DNA of 64,000 nt from the NCBI GenBank assembly GCA_035263105.1, contig DATFRO010000084.1, positions 1-64,000 on the forward strand, written 5' to 3'. Of the stretch, positions 1-8,340 are shown piece by piece. The notes below the pieces were generated by a model. The model made no database searches, was not told where the DNA came from, and was given only the letters and a program-made list of their open reading frames with translations. The first letter of the stretch is position 1; the number at the start of each line of letters is the position of its first letter. The stretch comes from DATBVX01 sp035263105 (GTDB lineage Bacteria > Pseudomonadota > Gammaproteobacteria > Steroidobacterales > Steroidobacteraceae). Both the position numbers and the translations under genes were made by a program.

Positions 1-361
1 GCTTGAGCTGATGCAGCAGGATCGAGTTGCCCTCGGTGTCGAGGCACACGGCCATGCGGCACACGGGGCTCTGGATCACGTCGCTCGTGAAGGTGACGCC
101 CTTGCCCTTGAGATCCGCCATCAGCTTGTCGAGATCCTCGACTTCGAACGCGACCGTGCCGCCGGCCTTGGCGCTCGGCTCGTCCGGAACGAAGTTGGTG
201 AGTGCGAAACACCCGCCGCCCGGCAGGTCGTATTCGATCCAGTAGTGATCGCCCTGGTTGCCCATCGAGCCGCGCTTGAGACCGAACGTCTCCTCGTAGA
301 ACTTGCGCGCGCGGGCCACATCCCGGATCGGGTACATCGTGAAGGCCACTTTCTTGAACAT
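1..361 (-). CDS. VOC (glyoxalase/bleomycin-resistance) family protein, 3' end cut by window edge
   Basis: Reading from the ATG at 361 gives 120 residues with no stop before the edge. The protein begins MFKKVAFTMYPIRDVARA, followed by RKFYEETFGL. This is the usual opening of a vicinal-oxygen-chelate module, with a beta strand, a helix and a 'FY...LGL'-type motif. Later segments (YWIEYDLPGGGCFAL, GGTVAFEVEDLD and VCLDTEGNSILLHQ) match the repeated beta-alpha-beta-beta-beta fold. VOC proteins bind a metal and act as lyases, dioxygenases or antibiotic-binding proteins; the substrate cannot be told. The start follows a purine-rich GAAGGAAAC stretch. It lies 35 bases behind the GFA-family gene, so the two may be co-transcribed. 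Confidence 0.8.
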   Translation of the reverse strand, partial: MFKKVAFTMYPIRDVARARKFYEETFGLKRGSMGNQGDHYWIEYDLPGGGCFALTNFVPDEPSAKAGGTVAFEVEDLDKLMADLKGKGVTFTSDVIQSPVCRMAVCLDTEGNSILLHQLK

Positions 362-396
362 CGGAGTTTCCTTCTCGCCGCTGAGGAAGGCGGATC

Positions 397-777
397 TTAA
401 GCGATAGCGTGTGGAACGCGGTTGAGATAGCGCGCTTTCCAATTGTGGGCGCCGTCGAGCTGCCGGACGCGCACCTTCTTGAGGAGCCCCGGCTCGAAAT
501 TGCGCCAGTTGACGCCGACGCGGGCACCTTTGGGTGGATGGACGCCTTCCCAGTGCGTGATGCAGCCACAAGTGCCGCACCTCACGAAGCGCAGGTGCTT
601 GCGGCCCCAGGAGTAACTGCGTTTGCCAGTGCCGACGACGCGCACCGTGTTCGCCTTGTAGTACGCCCACAACGTGCCGTATCGCCGGCAAACCGAACAG
701 TTGCAGTCGGTGATGGTGCTGGGCTTGCTCGGCACTTCGACCCGCAGCGCGCCGCAATGACAGGTGCCAGTGATCAT
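397..777 (-). CDS. GFA/CENP-V family zinc-binding protein
   Basis: A 126-residue protein with the cysteine pattern of the glutathione-dependent formaldehyde-activating enzyme (GFA) fold: CHCG near residue 6, CNCSVC near 25-30 and CGTCGC near 68-73. These supply the two zinc sites of the family. Family members include GFA itself and many uncharacterised proteins, so the name gives the fold and not the reaction. The ATG at 777 is preceded at good distance by GGAGG. It lies immediately upstream of the VOC gene on the same strand, suggesting a two-gene unit handling small reactive metabolites (inference). Confidence 0.85.
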   Translation of the reverse strand: MITGTCHCGALRVEVPSKPSTITDCNCSVCRRYGTLWAYYKANTVRVVGTGKRSYSWGRKHLRFVRCGTCGCITHWEGVHPPKGARVGVNWRNFEPGLLKKVRVRQLDGAHNWKARYLNRVPHAIA

Positions 778-873
778 GGGATACCTCCGCGCCGATCATA
801 GCGTGCGAATGCGCTTGCTTCTCGACCTTGGCTGCGCGATTCGCATCCTCTACCATCCGGCCAACGCACCCGG

Positions 874-1752
874 TTGCCTGACCGCCGTATCGATCGAGCT
901 GTCCGGAATCTTCTGAAGTCCTTTCTATATCTTCCTCTACTGATCGCGGCGTCCTGCGCGCCCGGGCTGGTCGCGGCCCAGTCACCGCTCCGTGCGAGCG
1001 AGGAGCAACTGGTCAACTACGCCTACGCGACGCAGCTCGGCTCGGGCGTGTATGACATCTCCGGCCGCACGCTGCAGATCTACCGACTGCCCTTCGGTTA
1101 CACGTTCTCGCAGCCGGATGGCGCGCGTCCCGGGATTCGCCTGACCTTGCCGCTCACGATCGGGTTTCTCGACTTCGAGCCGCAGGACGTGCTGCACACC
1201 GGCCTGCCGAACAACCTCGATACGTTGAGCTTCGTGCCCGGCGTCCAGTTCGACTTCGCGCTCTCACCGCAGTGGCACGTGCTGCCGTTCGCCGAGCTTG
1301 GGCGCAGCTGGGACCTCGATGGTGCAGGCGATGCGACCGTGTATTCGGTCGGCGGTCACCTCGCCGGGCTCTTCAAGCCCGGCTCCTACGATCTGCGCGT
1401 CGATGTGGGGCTCACCTACGCGGCGGTGGACCCGAACGGCGCGGTGCGTTCCGATCATCTGACGCTCCTCGAGGTCGACCTCGAAGCCCGCCATGCGCTC
1501 GGCCTCAACCTCGCGGGTCACCCGCTCGACTGGGGCGCGTACCTGCTCAACGAATACTTCGTGAATCGCGCCGACGAGCCGGTCGCGAACGCCACCGAGA
1601 GCGCCGATCCCTACCAGTTCGAGGTCGGGCTCACGCTCGGCCCACAGTCGAAGATGACGGTGTGGCACATCCCGGTGCCGCGGCTCGGCGTCGGCTATCG
1701 CTTCGCGCACGATCTCGGCGTGTGGCGGCTCGTGTTCGGCGCGCCGTTCTGA
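874..1752 (+). CDS. predicted outer-membrane or periplasmic beta-barrel-like protein
   Basis: A 292-residue protein of unrecognised family. An N-terminal basic stretch and a hydrophobic segment (LYLPLLIAAS) ending in VAAQ look like a signal peptide. The rest is made of alternating hydrophobic/polar strands rich in Tyr, Gly and Asp, and the chain ends in Phe (VFGAPF), as barrels recognised by the BAM complex do. The only usable in-frame start seen is TTG at 874, with no strong ribosome-binding site, so the true start is uncertain. It runs convergently toward the next gene. A solute channel or surface protein is possible; no function is claimed. Confidence 0.6.
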   Translation: MPDRRIDRAVRNLLKSFLYLPLLIAASCAPGLVAAQSPLRASEEQLVNYAYATQLGSGVYDISGRTLQIYRLPFGYTFSQPDGARPGIRLTLPLTIGFLDFEPQDVLHTGLPNNLDTLSFVPGVQFDFALSPQWHVLPFAELGRSWDLDGAGDATVYSVGGHLAGLFKPGSYDLRVDVGLTYAAVDPNGAVRSDHLTLLEVDLEARHALGLNLAGHPLDWGAYLLNEYFVNRADEPVANATESADPYQFEVGLTLGPQSKMTVWHIPVPRLGVGYRFAHDLGVWRLVFGAPF

Positions 1753-1824
1753 GTCGGGTCACCACACGCCGCTGAAGAGAGGCTACCACGCGTTGCGCGC
1801 CCGGACGGCAACGCGCGGGGTGCG

Positions 1825-2871
1825 TTACTGCGGCAGTGAGGCGCAGCGCGGGTCGACGTTGCACTTCACGAGCCGGTTCACCTCGCCCGAGTCGAGCTCG
1901 ACCTCGAGGAACACGCCGATCCCCGGCGCATAGTATTTGCGCTCGAAAGTCCCGGGCTCGAGCAACGAGAAGTTGCGTGTGACCACGCAATCACCCGCGC
2001 ACAGGAGCTTGGCGAGCTTCGGCGGCACCAGCTTGTCGAGCTCCGGCGTCTTGCCGAACGCGTAACTGGTGGAGAGCACCTCGGTCGCATCCTCGGCATT
2101 CCCGAGCGAGGACTCCTCGACGTAGAACTCGCCGACGGCCGGGTTCGCCTGGAAGATGATGCCGGGTTTGTCGCCGTCGCGGCCTGCCTTGAACGAGCCA
2201 TCGATGCTCACGCGCTCGGGCAGCATGGGCTTGTCGCCCTTGAAGGACTCGAACTCGCTCGTCTCCTCCCCGCAATACCAGACGGTGCCGTCCTTCGCCT
2301 GCGCGAACCAATCGTTGGTGCTCTCGAGGAGCGTGCCGCCCTCGCTCACTTCATCGTGCACCACGATGCAGCGCACGTCGTCGATCAGCTTGGTCTGGTT
2401 CATTACTTGTATCTTGTCGACCTGGGTGGCGGTGTGAAACTCCCACTGGCTGCCGATCGCGAGCGGAAAGTAGCGATTGGGATTGCTGAGACTCGCAAAG
2501 TTCTTGTCGAAGTCCGCCGCCTCGAACTCCGGGTCGTAACGATGCTCGCCGAGCGCGGCGCAGGCTGCGAGACGGCCCTCGTGCTGGTCGGTGCACAGCG
2601 TCTTGGCTTCGGCGCGCGCCGCGCGGGCGTCCGCGAAACATTGCGCACGATCTTTGGCATCGGATTCGTTGGTGCAGATGCCGACGGCGGTCCAATAGTC
2701 GTCGAGCACCGAGCTCTGGCAGGCGTGCGATTGCGCGAGCGCGGTCGCCGAGCAGAACAATCCCTGCGCCGCGAGATCGTCGACGTCACTCGCCGCGGCG
2801 ATCCCGGGCCGCACGAGGAGCGTCGCGAGTAGACACAGGAGCGTTTGCGTCCGGAGAAGTTGAGTAGCCAT
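1825..2871 (-). CDS. secreted protein of unknown function, Cys-rich N-terminal half
   Basis: The start is set at the ATG at 2871 because AGGAGG precedes it by seven bases; the frame is open further upstream but without support. The 348-residue protein opens with a clear signal peptide (LLRTQTLLCLLATLLV, then GIAAAS). The mature N-terminal region has regularly spaced cysteines in helical sequence (residues about 40-110), suggesting disulfides in the periplasm or outside. The C-terminal part carries strand-rich sequence such as YFPLAIGSQWEFHTAT and RKYYAPGIGVFLEVE, which resembles generic periplasmic sensor or lipoprotein-like folds. I do not recognise the family. It sits alone between convergent and tandem neighbours. 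Confidence 0.65.
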   Translation of the reverse strand: MATQLLRTQTLLCLLATLLVRPGIAAASDVDDLAAQGLFCSATALAQSHACQSSVLDDYWTAVGICTNESDAKDRAQCFADARAARAEAKTLCTDQHEGRLAACAALGEHRYDPEFEAADFDKNFASLSNPNRYFPLAIGSQWEFHTATQVDKIQVMNQTKLIDDVRCIVVHDEVSEGGTLLESTNDWFAQAKDGTVWYCGEETSEFESFKGDKPMLPERVSIDGSFKAGRDGDKPGIIFQANPAVGEFYVEESSLGNAEDATEVLSTSYAFGKTPELDKLVPPKLAKLLCAGDCVVTRNFSLLEPGTFERKYYAPGIGVFLEVELDSGEVNRLVKCNVDPRCASLPQ

Positions 2872-3035
2872 TGCGTGCCTCCTGCAACGGTGGTGCCGGA
2901 AGCACGAAACCGGGTTGCGACACGGCTGTCCCGGCCGCAGCGCAATTTTTCGGCTTCCGGCGTTGCGTGAGACCGCGGCGTGAGCGCAATTCAATCGTCG
3001 CCGGCGTGCGACGTTCGTGCGGCGGCGCAGTCGCG

Positions 3036-5624
3036 TCAGTGCTCGGCCTTGACGATGCCGAGGCCGAAGGCGGCCGCAACCGCCTCGGTGCGCGAGTGCA
3101 CTTCGAGCTTGTCGAGGATCGACGACACGTGATGATCGACGGTCTTCGCCGAGAGGTGCAGCCGGCGGGCGAGCTCGGCATTGGTGTGGCCGCCGACGAG
3201 CAGCCGCAGCACGTCGACTTCCCGCGTCGTGAGCCCGGCGGGATTGCCGCGCGTTGAGGCGCGCGGGCCGCGTGGAATGCCTTTGACGCCGCGATCGCGC
3301 AAGCGCTGGCGCACTTTCGCGGCGAGGGGTCCCGCCCCCAGCGCCTCGAGGACCGGGAGCGCCTCGAGCAGGTCCTCCTCGGACCCCTCAGCGAGCGCAA
3401 GCGTGCGTTCGTACGGCATGCCGAGCTTTTCCCAGGTGTCGGCGGCGGCGCGCCACTTCCCTTCGACCATCAGTCGGTAGGGCTCGGCGATTTCGCAGTC
3501 GATCGTGAGAGCCGGGTCGGCGCGCCGCGCCCAGAACGCGAGCTCGCCGCAGATGCCCGGATCGCGATGCCCGCGCGCGACTTCGAGCCCGATCGCGACT
3601 TCACGCGCGACCGCTTCGAGGTCGTCCCGATACCACGCCACTTCGGCCCGCGCCGCGGCCACGCGACCGATGCGCTGCAATTCCGCCGTCGGCATCGCGA
3701 GGATCAAGGCTTCGTCGAGCAACGGCTCCGCGCCCGGGTCGCCGCGGCGCGCACGCACCAGCGCCAGCGTGATGAGCGTCGGGATGCGCTGGTTGGTCGT
3801 GAGATAGAAGGCTTCGAGCAGCTGCGTCGCGAGATTCGCCGCATCGTTCCAGCGTCCACGCAGCAGCTCGAGGCGGGTTTCGTATGCGCGCAGGTAGTAA
3901 GCGTGCGTATACACCTCGTGCTCCTCGCAGTACGCGAGGCCGCGTCGCAGGTGCCCTTCAGCGCGCGGCAGGTCGAAATGCAGCATCGAGCACGTGGCGA
4001 GATTGGTGAACGCGCGCCCCGCGCCATCGTGCAGGCTGTGCTTGACGCCGAGCGCCAGCGCTTCCTCGACCAGCGGAAACCCGGACGTGTCACCCGATCC
4101 CAGGCGCGAGGAGCCGATCGTATTGAGCGCCTGCACCTGCGGCTCGACGTCGCCGAGTTGCCGGGCGAGTTCCAGCGTGCGCTCGCCGTACCCGATCGCC
4201 TCCTCCACCCGTCCACCGAGCATCGCCAGCATCGAGCGCGTGCCGTACGCCATCGCCATCTCGTGGCCGGGCTTCAACGCTTCGAGCAGGGCGATCGCAT
4301 CGGCAACGCTCCGATCCGCTTGCGGCCGGCGTCCGAGTTGCCAGTAGACGCGCGCCAGCACACGCAGCACGCGCGCCTGCGCCTCGGTATCGGACACTTC
4401 GCGATAGAGCTCCAGCGCCTGCTCACCGGACTGCGCCGCCTGCAATGCCTGGTTGGTGAGGTTGCACTCCCAGCAGTGCGATTCGAACCAGCGCGCGCGC
4501 TCGACCGCCGGCACCGCGTGCGCGTGGCGCAGCGCCGCGGCGAGATGCGCCGCCGCCTCCGCATGCGCGCCGAGTTGCGACGCCTGCCGTGCCGCACGCG
4601 GCGCAAAGTCGATGATGGCGCGCACGTTCCCGGCGAGCTGCGCGTGATGGACGAGCTGCGACAGATCCGCACCGTGCGCGATGAGCGCATCGAGAATTCT
4701 CTGGTGCAACTCCTGGCTGCGCGCCGAGGACAGCGTGCTCTCGACTGCGAGGCGCCCCAGTTCGTGCCGATACGCCATGCAGTCATCGCCGAGGCGCAGG
4801 AGCCCGCGCTCGATGCCCTCGTCCGCCGACCGATGCACCTGGCCGAGGAGCGAGCGCGCGAGCCACATCTCGGTGCGGCCGGGCGAGACCGCCACGAGCT
4901 CGGCGAGTTCGCGCGCGGCGGGTGAGCACTGCATGAAACGCGCGATCACCGCATCGCGCGCCGATTCCGGGAGCGAGTCGCTCGGCGCCGTCAGGAGCTC
5001 CCGCACGAAGAAGGCGTTGCCGCCGGTCAGCTCGTAGATCCGCGCCGCGTCGCGATGCGCGCTGTGCGCGAGCTGCGCCACCGCGGCGGCGGAGAGCGCG
5101 GGAATGCGCAGCCGTGCCGCGTGCTGTCCCGTGATCTCGCCGAGCACCCGACGCAGCGGATGGATCGTCGCGAGCTCGTCGTCACGATAGCTGCCGATCA
5201 GCACACAGCGCGTGCGCTGGATGCGACGGCCGAGGAAGTGCACGAAGTCGAGGGTGGCCTCATCCGCCCAGTGCAGGTCTTCGAGCACCACCACCGTCAC
5301 CTGGGTCGGCTGCGCCAGCGTGTCGACCAGGCGCGCGAAGAATTCCGGACGCTGCTCGCCCTGCGCCGCATCGGGACTCGCGACCGAGAGGGCAGCGGCG
5401 ACCTCGTGGATCGGGCCGAGCGTGCGCGGCGTCTGCAAGGCATCGCACGCGCCCCACGCGATGCGCACACCGCGACGTACGCCGCTGGTGAACGCCTCGA
5501 TCAGCGCGCTCTTGCCGGCGCCCGCCTCGCCTCCGACGAACGCGACCTTGCCGCGGCCCGCTTCCGCTTCGCGCAGCTGCCGCGCGAGCTCATCGAGGTG
5601 CTGCTGTCGTTCGAGGAGTTCCAT
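3036..5624 (-). CDS. large ATPase / LuxR-type transcriptional regulator (LAL/MalT-like)
   Basis: An 862-residue protein with three parts. An N-terminal AAA/STAND ATPase carries Walker A GEAGAGKS at residues 32-39 and a Walker B-like VVLEDLHWADE near 112-121. A long helical middle resembles tetratricopeptide repeats. A C-terminal LuxR helix-turn-helix (LTTREVDVLRLL, then TVDHHVSSILDKLEVHSR) occupies the last 65 residues. Known relatives use ATP and a ligand or partner bound by the repeats to switch DNA binding. The start at 5624 removes an implausible upstream extension; a GTG four codons earlier is an alternative. Targets are unknown; the divergent DUF4242 gene is the nearest candidate. Confidence 0.85.
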   Translation of the reverse strand: MELLERQQHLDELARQLREAEAGRGKVAFVGGEAGAGKSALIEAFTSGVRRGVRIAWGACDALQTPRTLGPIHEVAAALSVASPDAAQGEQRPEFFARLVDTLAQPTQVTVVVLEDLHWADEATLDFVHFLGRRIQRTRCVLIGSYRDDELATIHPLRRVLGEITGQHAARLRIPALSAAAVAQLAHSAHRDAARIYELTGGNAFFVRELLTAPSDSLPESARDAVIARFMQCSPAARELAELVAVSPGRTEMWLARSLLGQVHRSADEGIERGLLRLGDDCMAYRHELGRLAVESTLSSARSQELHQRILDALIAHGADLSQLVHHAQLAGNVRAIIDFAPRAARQASQLGAHAEAAAHLAAALRHAHAVPAVERARWFESHCWECNLTNQALQAAQSGEQALELYREVSDTEAQARVLRVLARVYWQLGRRPQADRSVADAIALLEALKPGHEMAMAYGTRSMLAMLGGRVEEAIGYGERTLELARQLGDVEPQVQALNTIGSSRLGSGDTSGFPLVEEALALGVKHSLHDGAGRAFTNLATCSMLHFDLPRAEGHLRRGLAYCEEHEVYTHAYYLRAYETRLELLRGRWNDAANLATQLLEAFYLTTNQRIPTLITLALVRARRGDPGAEPLLDEALILAMPTAELQRIGRVAAARAEVAWYRDDLEAVAREVAIGLEVARGHRDPGICGELAFWARRADPALTIDCEIAEPYRLMVEGKWRAAADTWEKLGMPYERTLALAEGSEEDLLEALPVLEALGAGPLAAKVRQRLRDRGVKGIPRGPRASTRGNPAGLTTREVDVLRLLVGGHTNAELARRLHLSAKTVDHHVSSILDKLEVHSRTEAVAAAFGLGIVKAEH

Positions 5625-5824
5625 GAGCGCGCGCACAATAACAGAGAAAACGCCGCGCTCTCGCGGCTGATTTTGCGGTCCACGCGCGACATAACGCGAC
5701 GCTCGTAATCTGGGGATACCGGCCTCGCAAATTGGGTACATCGCCCGATTTGCCGAGCGGCGCGCCTCTCTACGCTCCTCCCCCGAGGATTCCGCCCAAC
5801 AAGCAGCAGAGAGGAGTTGGCGTC

Positions 5825-6097
5825 ATGCCCCGGTATGTCGTCCAAAGAGATTTCCCGGACGGTCTCAATGTTCCGATCGACGCGGCAGGTGCCAAGGCGT
5901 GCCTCGCGGTCGTCGACAGCAACATGGCCGACCAGGTGACCTGGCTCCATTCCTACGTGAGCACCGACAAGCGCAAGAGCTTCTGCGTCTACGACGCGCC
6001 GTCGCCCGAAGCGATCCGCCGCACCGCGAACCGCAACAAGTTGCCGGTGGAGTGCATCACCGAAGTGCGCGTCCTCGATCCGTACTTCTACAAGTGA
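5825..6097 (+). CDS. DUF4242 (SCO4226-like, nickel-binding type) protein
   Basis: A 90-residue protein starting MPRYVVQRDFPDGL at an ATG preceded by GAGGAG. It shows the DUF4242 pattern: an N-terminal YVVQRDFP strand, a central WLHSYVSTDK segment, then FCVYDAPSPEAIR and a final ITEVRVLDP strand, forming a ferredoxin-like fold. A structurally studied relative from Streptomyces binds nickel; most members are uncharacterised. It is 13 bases upstream of a secreted protein gene on the same strand and diverges from the large LuxR-type regulator, which might control both (inference). Confidence 0.8.
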   Translation: MPRYVVQRDFPDGLNVPIDAAGAKACLAVVDSNMADQVTWLHSYVSTDKRKSFCVYDAPSPEAIRRTANRNKLPVECITEVRVLDPYFYK

Positions 6098-6110
6098 GGA
6101 GAGCACCCCG

Positions 6111-6698
6111 ATGAAGACGTCCCACCGCATTGCCTCTTTCCTGGTGCCGCTGGCGCTGCCGCTCGCGGCGTTCGCGACCGAGCCCGCCACCACCCTGGCG
6201 CAGCTGACGGCCCAGAACCATTCGATCAACAGCAACAATTCCTTCTCGCCGCTGGTCGACAAGGTGCGCCGTGCGACCGCCAAGTACCGCGACATCAACG
6301 TGATGTTCGCCGAGGGCGGCTGGAAAGCCGCCACACCGTGCGTCAGCGGTCCGAACTCGGGCGCGATGGGTGTGCACTTCCTCAAGGATGGGCGCGTCGG
6401 TGACGGGATCCTCAAGCCCGATGAGCCCGAAGCGCTGATCTTCCAGCCGATGGCGAACGGTGCGATGCGTCTCGTCGGCGTCGAGTTCATCGAGCTCAAG
6501 GACGTGTGGGACAGCATCGGCAACGGCGGCGGCAAGCAGCCGACGCTCGAAGGTCAATTGCTGAACCTGGTCACGGAGCCGAATCGCTACACGCTGCACG
6601 CGTTCTACGAGCTGCACGTGTGGGCCTGGCAGGACAACCCGGACGGCTTCTTCGCCGACTGGAACAGCAACGTGAACTGCAACAAGGCCACTGACTGA
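6111..6698 (+). CDS. conserved secreted protein of unknown function
   Basis: A 195-residue protein with a signal peptide (MKTSHRIASFLVPLALPLAA, cut around AFA-TE). The mature chain has a conserved-looking block (VMFAEGGWKAATPCVSG, GAMGVHFLKDG) and ends with ELHVWAWQDNPDGFFADWN and NCNKATD. One disulfide is possible between the two cysteines. The pattern is one I associate with uncharacterised periplasmic proteins of soil proteobacteria; no activity is known to me. It starts 13 bases after the DUF4242 gene and is followed directly by a strong hairpin terminator, so these two genes form a complete short operon. Confidence 0.7.
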   Translation: MKTSHRIASFLVPLALPLAAFATEPATTLAQLTAQNHSINSNNSFSPLVDKVRRATAKYRDINVMFAEGGWKAATPCVSGPNSGAMGVHFLKDGRVGDGILKPDEPEALIFQPMANGAMRLVGVEFIELKDVWDSIGNGGGKQPTLEGQLLNLVTEPNRYTLHAFYELHVWAWQDNPDGFFADWNSNVNCNKATD

Positions 6699-6710
6699 AC
6701 ATCCCCAACT

Positions 6711-6748
6711 GCGCCCGTACGGACTCCCGACGTCCGGGCGCTTTTTTT
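6711..6748 (+). terminator. Rho-independent terminator after the DUF4242 operon
   Basis: GCGCCCG at 6711-6717 pairs with CGGGCGC at 6735-6741, with further ACG/CGT pairing in the loop, followed by seven T. It lies 12 bases behind the stop codon of the secreted protein gene. Confidence 0.85.
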
Positions 6749-6762
6749 GGGCCGAACGCTTT

Positions 6763-7002
6763 CTAGTTGAGCCGGGCCAGCACCGTCGTGACCCGCTTCA
6801 GGAGTTCCGCCAGCTCGGCATGCGGCTCCTCATCGGGCCCCGCCATGTTTTCGTCGTCCGCGGTCTGCAACTGCTGCAGCTGATCCTTCCACTGCATCAG
6901 GATCGCGCGCTTCTGCTCGGTGTTGAGGTCGGTCGACGCCTCCAGCACTTCGGGCGTGCCAAACGTCGCACCGGGGTTCTTCATCGCCAGGTCCAGGTCC
7001 AC
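6763..7002 (-). CDS. small conserved acidic/helical cytoplasmic protein
   Basis: A 79-residue protein read from GTG at 7002, chosen because AAGGAGG sits just upstream. It has no signal or membrane segment. The sequence contains the pattern GATFGTPEVLEASTDLNTEQ then KRAILMQWKDQL, similar to short proteobacterial proteins in which a 'P.eVL...dLt..qK..iL..W' motif precedes a helix. Function is unknown. It reads convergently toward the terminator of the DUF4242 operon and diverges from osmC, so it may share the intergenic region 7003-7213 with that stress gene. Confidence 0.65.
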   Translation of the reverse strand: MDLDLAMKNPGATFGTPEVLEASTDLNTEQKRAILMQWKDQLQQLQTADDENMAGPDEEPHAELAELLKRVTTVLARLN

Positions 7003-7213
7003 GTGCGCCTCCTTGCGGCGGTGACTGCGGCCATCACACTGCCCTCCTAGTCGCGTGACTCACCGGCGCGTGGGAAGTTCGACGCCGCGGATGTCGCCTA
7101 CGTGCGTCGTCGCCGCCGGCTGACAGGAACTGAAAATCTTGCACGCGACGCAGCGCCCGAGCGGGCGTATCGTTGCCCACTCGCGGACGCAGGATCCATA
7201 AGGAGTGAGTTTC

Positions 7214-7639
7214 ATGGCGGTGCGCAAGGCGGAAGCGGTTTGGCAGGGCGGACTGCGCGATGGACAGGGCAACATCAAGCTGGGAAGCGGCGCCTTCGAA
7301 GGACGTTATTCCTTTCCGTCGCGCTTCGAGAACGGCCAGGGCACGAACCCGGAGGAGCTGATCGGCGGCGCGCACGCGGGCTGCTTTTCGATGGCGCTCG
7401 CCGCCGGACTCGGGCGCGCCGGCTTCACGCCCAGGCGCATCGCGACCACGGCGCAGGTCCATCTCGAGCAAAGTGGCGGCGGCTTTGCCATCACGCGCAT
7501 CGAGCTCAACACCGAGGCCGAGGTGCCGCGCATCGATGCGGCGAACTTTGCGAAACAGGCGGACGAGGCCAAGCGCAACTGCCCGGTGTCGAAGGCGCTT
7601 GCCGGGACCACGATCACCCTCGAGGCGAAGCTCCTCTAG
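7214..7639 (+). CDS. osmC: OsmC family peroxidase
   Basis: A 141-residue protein of the OsmC/Ohr family, thiol peroxidases that reduce organic hydroperoxides in the cytoplasm. The two redox cysteines are visible in their usual contexts, AHAGCFSMAL near residue 60 and NCPVSKAL near residue 125. The opening WQGGLRDGQGNIKLGSGAF fits OsmC better than Ohr. The start is the ATG at 7214 with AAGGAG eight bases ahead; a GTG three codons earlier lies inside that ribosome-binding site. The gene stands alone on its strand. In other bacteria osmC responds to osmotic and stationary-phase stress; no specific operator is visible here. Confidence 0.9.
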   Translation: MAVRKAEAVWQGGLRDGQGNIKLGSGAFEGRYSFPSRFENGQGTNPEELIGGAHAGCFSMALAAGLGRAGFTPRRIATTAQVHLEQSGGGFAITRIELNTEAEVPRIDAANFAKQADEAKRNCPVSKALAGTTITLEAKLL

Positions 7640-7743
7640 AGCCTTGATGCCCCGCCCGGGCGTTCAGCCTCGCCCACGAACTCGACCTGGCCGCTCCGGT
7701 CCAACCGGTTTCTGCTGCCTGAACCAGGGGGTTTGCGGTCCGT

Positions 7744-8340
7744 GTGCGCGCCATGAGGAGCGATGTATTCCGTTGGGATCGCGCCCGTGTGCTCGCCCTC
7801 CTCGCGATCTTCGCGCTGCACCTGGCGCTGATCGCACTGCTCTGGCGCAGCACGATCGCCGTGCGCACGGCGGAGCCGGCCCCCGCGATGCAGATCGTTC
7901 TGCTGCTCCCGAGCCCGGTCGAGCGGCCCACGCCATCGCCGAGGACGCGCGAACCGGCTGAGATTCAGCCCCTGGTGCCACCGGAGCGCGCCGCACCGAG
8001 CGAAGGTGTGCCGGCGGAAGGATCCAACGCGCCGAGCGCAGCGCCGCTGGTCGACTGGCAGCGCGAAGGCATCGATGCGGCGCACCGTGAGGCCCAGGCC
8101 CATCCCTTGCCGCCGCTCGAGGAGAAGAGGAAGCCATTCGCCTGGTCGCACTCGCACATCAAGCGCATCGAGAAGGTCGAGGGCGCTTACCTTCTCTGGC
8201 TGAGCGATCAGTGCGCGCTCGTCAACTTCATCTTTCCCGCCTGCAAGCTCGGCAAGAAACCGCCGCGCGGGGACTTGTTCGACGGCATGAAACAGGCGCT
8301 TGCCGAAGCGGATGAGACGCCTAGCGTGCCGGCGCCGTGA
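7744..8340 (+). CDS. single-pass membrane protein with proline-rich periplasmic stretch, unknown function
   Basis: A 198-residue protein (GTG 7744; ATG at 7753 equally possible). After a short basic cytoplasmic end it has one transmembrane segment (VLALLAIFALHLALIALLW), then a Pro/Glu/Ala-rich spacer (about residues 55-100) and a C-terminal globular part with two cysteines (DQCALVNFIFPACKLG) likely to form a disulfide. The layout recalls TonB-type N-termini but there is no TonB C-terminal domain. The last 20 bases overlap the convergent ltrA-like gene. Function unknown. Confidence 0.6.
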   Translation: MRAMRSDVFRWDRARVLALLAIFALHLALIALLWRSTIAVRTAEPAPAMQIVLLLPSPVERPTPSPRTREPAEIQPLVPPERAAPSEGVPAEGSNAPSAAPLVDWQREGIDAAHREAQAHPLPPLEEKRKPFAWSHSHIKRIEKVEGAYLLWLSDQCALVNFIFPACKLGKKPPRGDLFDGMKQALAEADETPSVPAP

